Source: Streptomyces sp. G44
Lineage (GTDB): Bacteria; Actinomycetota; Actinomycetes; Streptomycetales; Streptomycetaceae
Reading direction: 5' to 3'
Length of the DNA: 64,000 nucleotides
NCBI RefSeq assembly: GCF_016905445.1
Contig: NZ_JAFEXF010000003.1
Coordinates: forward strand, 1 to 64,000
The notes beneath the pieces are model-generated. The model searched no databases, had not been told where the DNA came from, and worked only from the letters and a program-made list of their open reading frames with translations. Positions within the stretch are counted from its first letter, which is position 1. Every line of letters begins with the position of its first letter. The translations under genes and the position numbers were made by a program. Positions 40,769 through 49,045 of this stretch are shown piece by piece.

Positions 40769-41848
40769 ATGGGAGGCTCTGTTCATTGTGAGCCTGAAGT
40801 CGAGGAGAGTGAATCCTTGCGGTCCGACGCCAACATCGCGGGACCGATGACCGACCCGGTCCCCGGTCCCCGCACCGAATCGGCGGGGGAGGATGTTTCA
40901 CGTGAAACGCCGACTCCGATGGACGACACACCCATCGGTCGTGCTGCCCAACTGGCAGTGGAAGCACTCGGCCGCGCCGGCGAAGGCCTGCCGCGTCCTG
41001 AGCGGACCCGCATCATGGTGGTCGCCAACCAGAAGGGCGGGGTGGGCAAGACGACGACGACCGTCAATCTCGCCGCCTCGCTCGCTCTGCACGGTGCCCG
41101 AGTCCTGGTGATCGACCTCGACCCGCAGGGCAATGCCTCCACCGCTCTCGGCATCGACCATCACGCCGAAGTGCCGTCCATCTACGACGTGCTGGTCGAG
41201 AGCAAGCCACTGTCCGATGTCGTCCAGCCGGTGCCGGACGTCGAGGGCCTCTTCTGCGCCCCTGCCACCATCGATCTCGCCGGTGCGGAGATCGAGCTGG
41301 TGTCACTGGTGGCGCGGGAGAGCCGGCTCCAGCGCGCCATCCAGGCGTACGAGCAGCCGCTGGACTACATCCTCATCGACTGCCCGCCCTCGCTCGGCCT
41401 GCTGACGGTCAACGCCCTGGTGGCCGGCGCGGAAGTGCTGATCCCCATCCAGTGCGAGTACTACGCGCTGGAAGGGCTCGGCCAACTCCTGCGCAACGTC
41501 GACCTCGTACGAGGCCACCTCAACCCGGACCTGCACGTCTCGACGATCCTGCTCACGATGTACGACGGCAGAACCCGGCTCGCCTCCCAGGTGGCCGAGG
41601 AGGTGCGGAGCCACTTCGGCAGCGAGGTCCTGCGGACGAGCATCCCGCGGTCGGTCCGTATCTCGGAGGCGCCGAGCTACGGGCAGACGGTGCTCACCTA
41701 CGATCCGGGATCGAGTGGTGCCCTCTCCTACTTCGAAGCGGCGCGTGAGATCGCGCTGCGTGGAGTCGGAGTGCGTTACGACGTCCACCATGCCCACACC
41801 ACGGGCGCTCAGAACGACCAGCACAGCATGACGGAGGGGACGCAGTGA
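40769..41848 (+). CDS. parA: ParA chromosome-partitioning ATPase
   Basis: About 359 residues from ATG 40769. The start is uncertain: ATG 40847 and ATG 40919 ([12 protein letters not shown], where strong family similarity begins) are in frame, and none has a good ribosome site. The ATPase has the deviant Walker [20 protein letters not shown] and [18 protein letters not shown]. ParA forms nucleoid-bound or filamentous structures that move ParB-parS complexes during sporulation septation. With the early starts a parS site is translated as VSRET. The stop overlaps the parB start as GTGA. Confidence 0.95.
   Translation: MGGSVHCEPEVEESESLRSDANIAGPMTDPVPGPRTESAGEDVSRETPTPMDDTPIGRAAQLAVEALGRAGEGLPRPERTRIMVVANQKGGVGKTTTTVNLAASLALHGARVLVIDLDPQGNASTALGIDHHAEVPSIYDVLVESKPLSDVVQPVPDVEGLFCAPATIDLAGAEIELVSLVARESRLQRAIQAYEQPLDYILIDCPPSLGLLTVNALVAGAEVLIPIQCEYYALEGLGQLLRNVDLVRGHLNPDLHVSTILLTMYDGRTRLASQVAEEVRSHFGSEVLRTSIPRSVRISEAPSYGQTVLTYDPGSSGALSYFEAAREIALRGVGVRYDVHHAHTTGAQNDQHSMTEGTQ
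40895..40908. promoter_or_regulatory. parS site in the 5' part of parA
   Basis: An exact GTTTCACGTGAAAC lies 11 bp before ATG 40919. Read in the parA frame it gives Val-Ser-Arg-Glu-Thr. Confidence 0.95.
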
Positions 41849-42957
41849 GCGAGCGACGGAGAGGACTGGGCCGGGGCCTTGGAGCCTTGATCCCCGCAGC
41901 CCCCACAGAGAAGCAGGTCCCGCAGAGAGTGGCCGGGGCCGCGGCCTCCCCCACGTCCGTGCCGGTGCTCACCGCCGAGCGGGGGGTGGCCGCCGCGAAG
42001 GTCACCGCGCTTCCGCAGACCCCTGTTTCACATGAAACGGCGGAACCGCCGCAGCAGGCGGCGGTACCGGAGAACGCACCGGTGGCCGGTGCGCACTTCG
42101 CCGAACTGCCGCTGGACTTCATCTCGCCCAACCCGCGGCAGCCGCGTGAGGTGTTCGACGAGGACGCGCTCGCGGAGCTGGTGACCTCCATCAAGGAGGT
42201 CGGCCTGCTCCAGCCGGTCGTCGTACGTCAGTTGGGCCCCGCTCGCTATGAACTCATCATGGGCGAGCGGCGCTGGCGGGCCTGCCGTGAGGCAGGCCTG
42301 GAGCGCATCCCGGCGATCGTGCGCGCCACGGAGGACGAGAAGCTCCTCCTGGACGCGCTGCTGGAGAACCTGCACCGTGCTCAGCTGAACCCGCTGGAAG
42401 AGGCCGCCGCCTACGACCAGCTGCTCAAGGACTTCAACTGCACGCACGACCAGTTGGCGGACCGCATCGGCCGTTCCCGCCCGCAGGTGTCCAACACGCT
42501 GCGGCTGCTGAAGCTCTCGCCGGCCGTCCAGCGCAGGGTGGCCGCAGGCGTGCTTTCCGCCGGGCATGCCAGGGCGCTGCTCTCCGTGGACGATTCTGAG
42601 GAGCAGGACCGGCTCGCGCACCGGATCGTGGCCGAAGGCCTTTCGGTGCGTGCCGTCGAGGAGATCGTGACCCTGATGGGGTCCCGGCCGCAGAGCACGC
42701 CCAAGGCCAAGGGGCCGCGTGCCGGGGCTCGGCTCTCGCCGGCTCTGACCAGCCTCGCCACCCGGCTCTCCGACCGGTTCGAGACCCGGGTGCGGGTGGA
42801 CCTGGGGCAGAAGAAGGGCAAGATCGTCGTCGACTTCGCCTCTCTGGAGGACCTGGAGCGCATCCTCGGCACGCTGGCTCCGGGCGAGGGCCCCGTTCTC
42901 CAGAACGGCCAGAGCGCGGACGCCCTGGAAGACGCACCCGGGGACGACAAAGGCTGA
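41845..42957 (+). CDS. parB: ParB chromosome-partitioning CTPase/DNA-binding protein
   Basis: 370 residues, GTG start coupled to parA. The N-terminus [17 protein letters not shown] holds the ParA-interacting basic motif. After a linker, the CTP-binding domain shows [14 protein letters not shown] and [13 protein letters not shown] (GERRxR). The helix-turn-helix [18 protein letters not shown] binds parS, and the C-terminal dimerisation domain ends near the stop. ParB loads at parS and spreads to organise the origin. A one-mismatch parS (42025) lies in its linker, a possible autoregulatory site. Confidence 0.97.
   Translation: MSERRRGLGRGLGALIPAAPTEKQVPQRVAGAAASPTSVPVLTAERGVAAAKVTALPQTPVSHETAEPPQQAAVPENAPVAGAHFAELPLDFISPNPRQPREVFDEDALAELVTSIKEVGLLQPVVVRQLGPARYELIMGERRWRACREAGLERIPAIVRATEDEKLLLDALLENLHRAQLNPLEEAAAYDQLLKDFNCTHDQLADRIGRSRPQVSNTLRLLKLSPAVQRRVAAGVLSAGHARALLSVDDSEEQDRLAHRIVAEGLSVRAVEEIVTLMGSRPQSTPKAKGPRAGARLSPALTSLATRLSDRFETRVRVDLGQKKGKIVVDFASLEDLERILGTLAPGEGPVLQNGQSADALEDAPGDDKG
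42025..42038. promoter_or_regulatory. Degenerate parS site inside parB
   Basis: GTTTCACATGAAAC differs from the parS palindrome by one base (G to A in the centre). In frame it encodes Val-Ser-His-Glu-Thr. Confidence 0.7.
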
Positions 42958-43117
42958 GCCGTAGAGGCTGGTCCCATGAGAGCGGGTCGTGTCCGGTCTG
43001 TGCCGGATGCGGCCCGCTTTTTGCTTTCTTGCGCTATCGAGGGAATCGCTTCGTGGATACGATGCGATCGGGTAGGGCGCATCCACCTGACGGCACCTCA
43101 TTGGGGAGGCGAGGGCC
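42958..43117. other. Intergenic region after parB
   Basis: 160 bases that hold the parAB terminator and the presumed promoter of the small ORF/GNAT unit. A short dyad ATCG near 43037-43070 occurs but no clear -35/-10 can be named. Confidence 0.4.
42981..43025 (+). terminator. Terminator of parAB
   Basis: A 16-bp stem with three G-U pairs (42981-42996 with 43003-43018) is followed by TTTTTGC. It is 23 bp past the parB stop. Confidence 0.9.
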
Positions 43118-43375
43118 ATGCGGACGATGAGCCGCACCGGACTGATGACCGCGGGCCTGGGGCTAGGAGCCGTCGGCGGGTTCGTCGGCAGCCTGCTCCG
43201 GGAACGCAGCGCTCTGACGGCCGCCCGCAGCGCGGCGGGCGAGGAAAGGGAGGAATCGCGTTCATGGGGCGTCGGCTCGTACCGCTCACGCTGGACAATC
43301 TCTCGGACCTTCCCAAGCGCTGTCGATCATGCGTCTTCTGGGAGCTGGACCCGGTCAGCGGTCAGGCCGCGGTAA
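43118..43375 (+). CDS. Possible small membrane protein overlapping the GNAT gene
   Basis: ATG 43118 (or 43127) has GGGAGGCGAGG upstream. The first 45 codons have strong third-position GC and encode a hydrophobic helix (GLMTAGLGLGAVGGFVGSLL) and RERSALTAARSAAGEER. The last 37 codons run inside the GNAT gene in another frame and look non-coding. So either a short protein with an arbitrary tail is made, or the frame was shifted. No family is recognised. Confidence 0.45.
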   Translation: MRTMSRTGLMTAGLGLGAVGGFVGSLLRERSALTAARSAAGEEREESRSWGVGSYRSRWTISRTFPSAVDHASSGSWTRSAVRPR

Positions 43376-43881
43376 AGGCCGGGACGCCGGATCTGGAGAA
43401 GGAGGCGTGGATCTCCGCGGTTCTTCTGGAGTGGGGGTCCTGCGGCCGGGTCGTGTATGTCGATGACGTGCCGGTGGGCTTCGTGATGTACGCACCCCCT
43501 GCCTATGTTCCCCGCTCCACCGCGTTCCCCACGAGCCCCGTGTCCCCGGACGCCGTTCAGCTGATGACCGCGTGGATCATGCCCGGCTATCAGGGCCAGG
43601 GGCTCGGCAGAGTGATCGTCCAGACGGTTGCCAAGGATCTGCTGCGTCGGGGCTTCAAGGCGATCGAGGCCTTCGGGGACGCCCGGTGGGAGAAGCCCGC
43701 GTGTGTGCTGCCCGCAGATCACCTTCTGGCGGTGGGGTTCAAGACGGTCCGTCCCCACCCCGCGTACCCACGGTTGCGGCTGGAGCTGCGGACGACGCTC
43801 TCCTGGAAGGAAGACGTGGAGATGGCGCTCGATCGGCTGCTGGGAGCGGTGCAGAAGGAGCCCGCGCTCCGACCGCTGTGA
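43264..43881 (+). CDS. GNAT-family acetyltransferase
   Basis: 205 residues, ATG with GGGAGG about 10 bases upstream. It starts MGRRLVPLTLDNLSDLPKRCRSCVFWELDP, a Cys-containing front. The acetyl-CoA binding segment is MPGYQGQGLGRVIVQTVAKDLL (written here with the core QGQGLG), and FGDARWEKPACVLPADHL follows. The substrate is unknown. It lies after parB and converges on trxA, with a parS between them. In M. tuberculosis this place holds other genes including cwlM, which is absent here. Confidence 0.88.
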   Translation: MGRRLVPLTLDNLSDLPKRCRSCVFWELDPVSGQAAVKAGTPDLEKEAWISAVLLEWGSCGRVVYVDDVPVGFVMYAPPAYVPRSTAFPTSPVSPDAVQLMTAWIMPGYQGQGLGRVIVQTVAKDLLRRGFKAIEAFGDARWEKPACVLPADHLLAVGFKTVRPHPAYPRLRLELRTTLSWKEDVEMALDRLLGAVQKEPALRPL

Positions 43882-43890
43882 CGGACAACA

Positions 43891-43924
43891 GAATGGCCCG
43901 GTCCCTCGCGGGGCCGGGCCATTC
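43891..43924. terminator. Terminator between GNAT gene and trxA
   Basis: GAATGGCCCGG (43891-43901) pairs with CCGGGCCATTC (43914-43924) around a GC-rich loop. It lies between convergent genes and can work both ways. A parS site follows 3 bp later. Confidence 0.85.
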
Positions 43925-43926
43925 GT

Positions 43927-43940
43927 GTTTCACGTGAAAC
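43927..43940. promoter_or_regulatory. parS site between GNAT gene and trxA
   Basis: An exact GTTTCACGTGAAAC in the convergent intergenic gap, directly beside the terminator and 12 bp from the trxA stop. Confidence 0.95.
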
Positions 43941-43951
43941 AACGCCGCTGA

Positions 43952-44284
43952 CTACTCGGCGATGAAGTCCGCGAGGTCCCGCTCAAGCGCGGCCTTGGGC
44001 TTGGCGCCGACGATGGTCTTGGCGACCTCGCCACCCTGGTACACGTTCAGGGTGGGGATGGACATGACGCCGTACTTGGCGGCCGTACCCGGGTTCTCGT
44101 CGATGTTGAGCTTGACGATCTCGATCTTGTCACCGTGCTCGGCCGCGATCGCCTCCAGGGACGGGGCGATCTGGCGGCACGGGCCGCACCAGGCGGCCCA
44201 GAAGTCCACCAGTACGGGCTTGTCGCTCTTGAGGACGTCCTCTTCGAAGGAGGCGTCGGTCACGTTCTTCAGGGTGCCGGCCAC
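43952..44284 (-). CDS. trxA: Thioredoxin
   Basis: 110 residues, GTG start. The redox site WCGPC lies in VLVDFWAAWCGPCRQIAPSL, and the cis-proline in MSIPTLNVYQGG. It is a full-length classical thioredoxin that reduces disulfides in cytoplasmic proteins and is itself reduced by TrxB. It is 40 bp downstream of trxB in the same operon, under the sigma-R promoter upstream. Confidence 0.98.
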   Translation of the reverse strand: MAGTLKNVTDASFEEDVLKSDKPVLVDFWAAWCGPCRQIAPSLEAIAAEHGDKIEIVKLNIDENPGTAAKYGVMSIPTLNVYQGGEVAKTIVGAKPKAALERDLADFIAE

Positions 44285-44324
44285 GGCAGTCTCCTTAGCT
44301 TGGTGCGGTGAGGGAAGTCGGGGG

Positions 44325-45287
44325 TCAGACGGTGGCGGTCGCGGCGTTCTCGCTGTCGGCGAGGGCGGCGAGGAAACGCTCGGCGTCCAGGGCGGCGGAG
44401 CAGCCGGTGCCGGCCGCCGTGATCGCCTGACGGTAGGTGTGGTCGACGACGTCGCCGGCGCCGAAGACGCCGGTCAGGTTCGTCCGGGTCGAGGGCGCCT
44501 CGACCTTCAGGTAGCCCTCGTCGTCGAGCTCCAGCTGGCCCTTGAAGAGCTCCGTGCGCGGGTCGTGGCCGATCGCGATGAACAGGCCGGTGACCGGCAG
44601 CTCGGACGTCTCGCCCGTCTTGAGGTTGCGCAGCGTCAGACCGGAGAGCTTCTGCTCGCCCTTGATCTCGGCGACCTCGCTGTCCCAGATGAACTTGATC
44701 TTCGGGTCGGCGAAGGCGCGCTCCTGCATCGCCTTGGAGGCGCGCAGGCTGTCGCGGCGGTGCACGATCGTCACGGACTTGGCGAAGCGCGAGAGGAAGG
44801 TGGCCTCCTCCATCGCGGTGTCACCACCGCCGATCACGGCGATGTCCTGGTCCTTGAAGAAGAAGCCGTCGCAAGTGGCGCACCAGGAGACACCGCGTCC
44901 GGAGAGCGCGTCCTCGTTCGGCAGGCCCAGCTTGCGGTGCTGCGAGCCGGTCGTGACGATGACGGCCTTCGCGCGGTGCACGGTGCCCGCGGTGTCCGTG
45001 ACGGTCTTGATCTCACCGCTGAGGTCGACGGCGACGACATCGTCGGGCACGAGCTCGGCGCCGAAGCGCTCGGCCTGGGCGCGCATGTTGTCCATGAGCT
45101 CGGGGCCCATGACACCGTCCTGGAAGCCGGGGAAGTTCTCCACCTCGGTGGTGTTCATCAGCGCACCACCGGCGGTGACGGCGCCCTCGAACACCAGCGG
45201 CTTCAGCGACGCGCGCGCGGTGTAGAGCGCCGCCGTGTAGCCGGCGGGCCCGGAGCCGATGATGATCACGTTACGGACGTCGGTCAC
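44325..45287 (-). CDS. trxB: Thioredoxin reductase
   Basis: 320 residues, GTG start. FAD motif [20 protein letters not shown] at the start, the redox pair in [12 protein letters not shown], the NADPH motif [19 protein letters not shown], and [24 protein letters not shown] at the C-terminus. It reduces thioredoxin with NADPH. The trxBA operon of S. coelicolor is a known target of the thiol-stress sigma factor SigR, and a matching promoter stands 74 bp upstream here. Confidence 0.98.
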   Translation of the reverse strand: MTDVRNVIIIGSGPAGYTAALYTARASLKPLVFEGAVTAGGALMNTTEVENFPGFQDGVMGPELMDNMRAQAERFGAELVPDDVVAVDLSGEIKTVTDTAGTVHRAKAVIVTTGSQHRKLGLPNEDALSGRGVSWCATCDGFFFKDQDIAVIGGGDTAMEEATFLSRFAKSVTIVHRRDSLRASKAMQERAFADPKIKFIWDSEVAEIKGEQKLSGLTLRNLKTGETSELPVTGLFIAIGHDPRTELFKGQLELDDEGYLKVEAPSTRTNLTGVFGAGDVVDHTYRQAITAAGTGCSAALDAERFLAALADSENAATATV

Positions 45288-45360
45288 GGCTTGATTCCTC
45301 GTCTCTGGGGACTGCTGCGTACTGCTGGCGGGGTGCCTGTCTCAGGTACTCACCCCACCC

Positions 45361-45387
45361 AACGGATCCTACGGGGCCTGCATTCCC
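45361..45387 (-). promoter_or_regulatory. Sigma-R type promoter of trxBA
   Basis: On the minus strand GGGAAT (45382-45387), an 18-base spacer and GTT (45361-45363) match the known SigR consensus GGGAAT-N18-GTT. It lies 74 bp before the trxB start. Confidence 0.85.
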
Positions 45388-45438
45388 CGTCGTGCCCGCG
45401 CGTACGGGAGCGTGTCAGCATCAGGGAGGGAAAGCGGG

Positions 45439-46407
45439 TCAGCCCTGGGGGTAGGAGTGCGTCAGCAGAACCTTGCCAGCGCCCGGTGACGACTTGCCCA
45501 CGCAGGCGGCGTCGACGAGGTAAGCGGACACCTGGCCTGCGTCGGAGTCGTGGGGCACCACGACGAGGTACACGCGCTTCCCCTCGTACGAGCCCTTCTC
45601 GGCCGCGAGAGGAGTCCGGGCGCCGATGCCGCGCTGGATGCACTCCGGTACCTGGACCGAACCCTCACGCGGCGGGACGTCGGCCGGAGACTCTGGGGTG
45701 GTGCGTGTGTCGAAGGGCTTGGCTCCGTCGGACTTGCCGCCGCGAGGCTCCTTGACCGGAGTCTTGGAGAGCAGGTCGGCCACCTGTCCCTTGAGCTTTT
45801 CCTCGGAGAACGAGTCCGCGCTGTTCCGGTGACCGACGGCAGGGCCGTCCGGGTCACCGCCCACCGTCTGTATCAGCAGAGTGCCGAGGCCAAGGGCGGC
45901 CGCGGTGAAGACGGCGCCGAGTACGGCGGTACGGCGCCGGGTGCGTCGCAGAGGTCCGCCGCGTCCCGGGCCGGTGGCGGCGCGGGGTCGCCCTGTGGGA
46001 CGGTCGCCGGATGCGCCCGAGCGGGTAGCAGGGGCGGCGGCGGGTGATGTTTCACGTGAAACGCGCGGCACCGAGGTCTGTGCCGGAGCGGCGGAGGCGG
46101 GGTCGGAGGTGGGACCCGGTGGCACGTCCGCCGCAGGGCCGTCGGGGGCGGTGGCGTCCAGCAGCGCTTCGGCGGCCAGTGCCGCGTCGATGCGGCCCGC
46201 GACATCGGCGGGCATCCGCGGGGGGCCGGGCAGCGTGCCGAGCATGCCGCGGATCTCCTCCAGGGAGGCATAGACGTCGGCGCAGAGCGCACAGCCGTCC
46301 AGATGCCGTCGCACGTCGCTCGTGCGCGAGGGGGAGAGCAGACCCTCGGTCAGGTCGGAGATCTCGGCGACCTCCGGGTGCCCGGCCGAATCGGTCGTGG
46401 CTGTCAC
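45439..46407 (-). CDS. Anti-sigma factor with zinc-finger domain, partner of SigM
   Basis: 322 residues; GTG 46407 overlaps the sigM stop as GTGA. The N-terminal part has HLDGCALCADVYASLEEI, a ZAS-type His-Cys-Cys motif of anti-sigma factors. A Pro/Ala-rich linker contains VSRET from an internal parS site. One membrane helix (AVLGAVFTAAALGLGTLLIQ) and an external domain with two Cys (PECIQRGIG and DAACVGK) follow. It likely holds SigM at the membrane until an envelope or redox signal. The mycobacterial counterpart is RsmA. Confidence 0.9.
   Translation of the reverse strand: MTATTDSAGHPEVAEISDLTEGLLSPSRTSDVRRHLDGCALCADVYASLEEIRGMLGTLPGPPRMPADVAGRIDAALAAEALLDATAPDGPAADVPPGPTSDPASAAPAQTSVPRVSRETSPAAAPATRSGASGDRPTGRPRAATGPGRGGPLRRTRRRTAVLGAVFTAAALGLGTLLIQTVGGDPDGPAVGHRNSADSFSEEKLKGQVADLLSKTPVKEPRGGKSDGAKPFDTRTTPESPADVPPREGSVQVPECIQRGIGARTPLAAEKGSYEGKRVYLVVVPHDSDAGQVSAYLVDAACVGKSSPGAGKVLLTHSYPQG
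46049..46062. promoter_or_regulatory. parS site inside the anti-sigma gene
   Basis: An exact GTTTCACGTGAAAC, translated as Val-Ser-Arg-Glu-Thr in the disordered linker of the anti-sigma protein. Confidence 0.95.
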
Positions 46408-47156
46408 GCTCGCCCACCTCCGCCCTTCACAGCAGCTGAATCGCTTGGTCCCGCATCCCGTGGCCCTGCTGCCGGTGGGACGGATGTCCCCTGCGTCCGG
46501 TTCCTTCCCGGGCCGGGGCCCTTGTTCGCGGCGTCGTCGCCGCTGTCCCCGCTGTCCCCGCTGTCCCTGCCCCGCGCACGTGACTCCGTACGCAGATGAG
46601 TGAGCAGCGGCAGCAGTCTGGCTCTCCCTCGGGAGCAGCGGCTCTTGACGGTGCCTGCGGGGACATCGAGGACGCGGGCGGCCTCGGCGACCGGGTAGCC
46701 CTGCATGTCGACGAGGACGAGAGCGGCGCGCTGGTCGGGCGGGAGCGTGCCCAGCGCCTCCAGGAGCTCACGGTGCAGATCGTGCCGCTCGACCGGGGCG
46801 GCGGCCGACTCCTCCGGCTCCAGGAGCTGCTCAAGGCGCTCGGTGTCGTCGATGGGGGAGGTCTTGCGGGACGCGGCCTTGCGGGCCCGGTCCAGGCAGG
46901 CGTTCACGGTGATGCGGTGCAGCCAGGTCGTCACGGCGGACTGCCCGCGGAAGGTGTGCGCCGCGCGATAGGCGGACACGAGAGCGTCCTGCACCGCGTC
47001 GGCGGCCTCCTCGCGGTCCCCGAGGGTGCGCAGGGCCACGGCCCACAGCCGGTCCCGGTGGCGGCGGACGAGCTCACCGAAGGCGTCCTTGTCCCCCGCG
47101 ACATGGCGGGCGAGGAGGTCCTGGTCGTTCAGGTCACCCAGCGCGGTGCCGTCCAC
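46404..47156 (-). CDS. sigM: ECF RNA polymerase sigma factor SigM
   Basis: 250 residues from GTG 47156, preceded by GGGGGGAGG 8 bases upstream; GTG 47213 is open but less likely. Region 2 (DAFGELVRRHRDRLWAVALR to TWLHRITVNACLDRARK) and region 4 (LPPDQRAALVLVDMQGYPVAEAARVL, GTVKSRCSRGRARLL) are complete. The C-terminal about 70 residues, with a GDS/GDSG repeat, are an added disordered tail. It directs polymerase to stress promoters and is controlled by the overlapping anti-sigma gene. Confidence 0.94.
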   Translation of the reverse strand: MDGTALGDLNDQDLLARHVAGDKDAFGELVRRHRDRLWAVALRTLGDREEAADAVQDALVSAYRAAHTFRGQSAVTTWLHRITVNACLDRARKAASRKTSPIDDTERLEQLLEPEESAAAPVERHDLHRELLEALGTLPPDQRAALVLVDMQGYPVAEAARVLDVPAGTVKSRCSRGRARLLPLLTHLRTESRARGRDSGDSGDSGDDAANKGPGPGRNRTQGTSVPPAAGPRDAGPSDSAAVKGGGGRA

Positions 47157-47216
47157 CGTCGGATCCTCCCCCCTGTGTGCTTCGCCGAGCCGGTCCCTCA
47201 GCCCTGGAACCACACG

Positions 47217-48926
47217 TCAGCCTTTGAGCTTGACGTCCGTGATGGCCTGCTTGTACCCCGCCCGGTAGAACCCGTCCGGGCCGGAGTTCGGCACCGCGGT
47301 CACCCACAGGAGAACGTACTGCGTCTTCACGGGCTTCTTCGCCTCGATCTTCGCGGTGGTGCCCGAGGTGGTGGCGGTTCCGATCTTCTTCATGGACTCG
47401 ACCGGTGTCGACGGCGAGAGGGAATCCACGGCGTACAGCGAGATCGTGGTGTGCGGCCCGCCGTACCGAAGGGCTATCGACGCCGCCGAGACATTCCGCT
47501 TCGAGCCGAGGTCGTAGACGATGCCGACGCCGGGCTTGTAGGGGGCGAGCCGCGGACCGTCGTTGAACGTCTTCGTGCGCCAGAGCGAGGCCGGGTCCTC
47601 GTCGTAGGTGTTGCGGATGTCGCCCGGGTCCTGGGCCGAGCCCTGCAACACGAACTCCTGGCCGCCCTTGATGCTGATCGGCTTCCTGGGCTTCGGCTGG
47701 CCCTTGTCGTCGCCGTGGGTGGTCTGCGTCTCGTTGGCGTCCTCGGACTTCTCGCGCATGAGCGCGTCCGCCAGCTGCCAGCTGCCCAGACCGAGCGCGG
47801 CGATGAGCAGCGCGGACACGGCCCACTTGAGGGCCCTTCCGGTGCGGCTCTGCAACGGGGGCGGCGGCGTGATGACGGTCTGGGTGACGCTGGGGTGGGC
47901 CGAGGGGCGGCCGTAGCTGCCCTGCTGGTAGGTGGTGCGCTGGTACTCGGGGGGCGCCGTGAAGGCCGGCTCCGGCGGGCGGATGCGGGGCATCTCACCG
48001 ATGGCCTTGACCAGCTCCTCCGGCGTCGTGCACGGCGGGTCCTGGCGGGAGGCGGTCGCGCCGTCGTTGACGAGCGCCCGCATGGCGAGCTCGGAGAGGC
48101 CGCGGTGGACGCCCGCACGCACCTGATCGGGGGCGATGAGGCCGATGTCCTTGGGCAGCCCGGAGAGGCCGTAGGCGTCGTCCTCGTAGGGCCAGCGCTG
48201 GGTCAGGGAGGCGTACAGGAGCGCGCCGATCGCCTCTGTGTCCGTGCGCTGCGGGGTGTCGGAGCTGATGCCCCGCAGGGCCGCGTTCACGGCGAGGCCA
48301 CGGATGCGGTACTGGCCGGAGGAGGTGCGCAGCACGGCGCTCGGGGTCAGCCGCAGATGGGCCAGTCCTTCGCGGTGGGCGGCCGCCATGGCCTGGGATA
48401 CCTGGCTGACCAGCTGATACGCGTCGTGCGCCTCCAGGGGACCCGCCGCGAGGACCGTGGTGAGCTCCGTGGCGTCCGGAAGCCACTCGTGGACGACGTA
48501 GACGAGGTCGTTCTCCTCGACCGCGTCCAGGACCTGTACGAACCGCGGGTCCCCGAGGAGGGCCGAGGAGCGGGCCGCGGCGAGGACCGAGCGCGCCCGC
48601 GGGTGGTCCGCGGGCAGCAGGTGCACGCCGACGGCGCGGCGGAGCTTCTCGTCCACCGCGCGCCAGCTGCTGAAACCGTCCAGACGGGTGACGCATTCTT
48701 CGAGTCGGTAGCGCCTGGCGAGCTTGTGGCCACTGTGTAGTTCGGGGGGTGAGGAGGCCCCACGGCTCATGGGCTTCTCTGTATCCGCCGTGTCATCGTC
48801 TGCTGCCGTGTCCCGCTCCCGGGTCCGGGCCACCCCGTCGGCCGTGGGCTGCTCCGCCTTGGCGGTCAGCGGCTCGTCACCGCTGTTGTCTGCCACGTCG
48901 ACGGCAGCCGTGCTCCGTTCCGCCAC
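47217..48926 (-). CDS. Membrane pseudokinase associated with MurJ
   Basis: 569 residues from GTG 48926, which has GGAGGCAGGAG upstream (GTG 49004 is open too). The kinase-like domain (about 75-320) lacks catalytic residues: the VAVK position reads VGVHLL, the HRD loop reads HLRLTPSAVL and DFG is replaced by RGLAVNA. One membrane helix (about 378-395, WAVSALLIAALGLGSWQLA) leads to an external discoidin-like beta domain. In mycobacteria the same pseudokinase is fused to MurJ (MviN), and its phosphorylation by PknB recruits FhaA. Here it is a separate gene 120 bp after murJ. Confidence 0.88.
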   Translation of the reverse strand: MAERSTAAVDVADNSGDEPLTAKAEQPTADGVARTRERDTAADDDTADTEKPMSRGASSPPELHSGHKLARRYRLEECVTRLDGFSSWRAVDEKLRRAVGVHLLPADHPRARSVLAAARSSALLGDPRFVQVLDAVEENDLVYVVHEWLPDATELTTVLAAGPLEAHDAYQLVSQVSQAMAAAHREGLAHLRLTPSAVLRTSSGQYRIRGLAVNAALRGISSDTPQRTDTEAIGALLYASLTQRWPYEDDAYGLSGLPKDIGLIAPDQVRAGVHRGLSELAMRALVNDGATASRQDPPCTTPEELVKAIGEMPRIRPPEPAFTAPPEYQRTTYQQGSYGRPSAHPSVTQTVITPPPPLQSRTGRALKWAVSALLIAALGLGSWQLADALMREKSEDANETQTTHGDDKGQPKPRKPISIKGGQEFVLQGSAQDPGDIRNTYDEDPASLWRTKTFNDGPRLAPYKPGVGIVYDLGSKRNVSAASIALRYGGPHTTISLYAVDSLSPSTPVESMKKIGTATTSGTTAKIEAKKPVKTQYVLLWVTAVPNSGPDGFYRAGYKQAITDVKLKG

Positions 48927-49045
48927 CGTCGCTCCTGCCTCCCCATCCGATTGCGCTTCGTCAGACGCCAAAGCCAATTGTGCCCACAGTCCTGTGCTCT
49001 GCACGACACGCGGTGGCCGGCGAAGGTTGTGCGGTACTGCTCATC

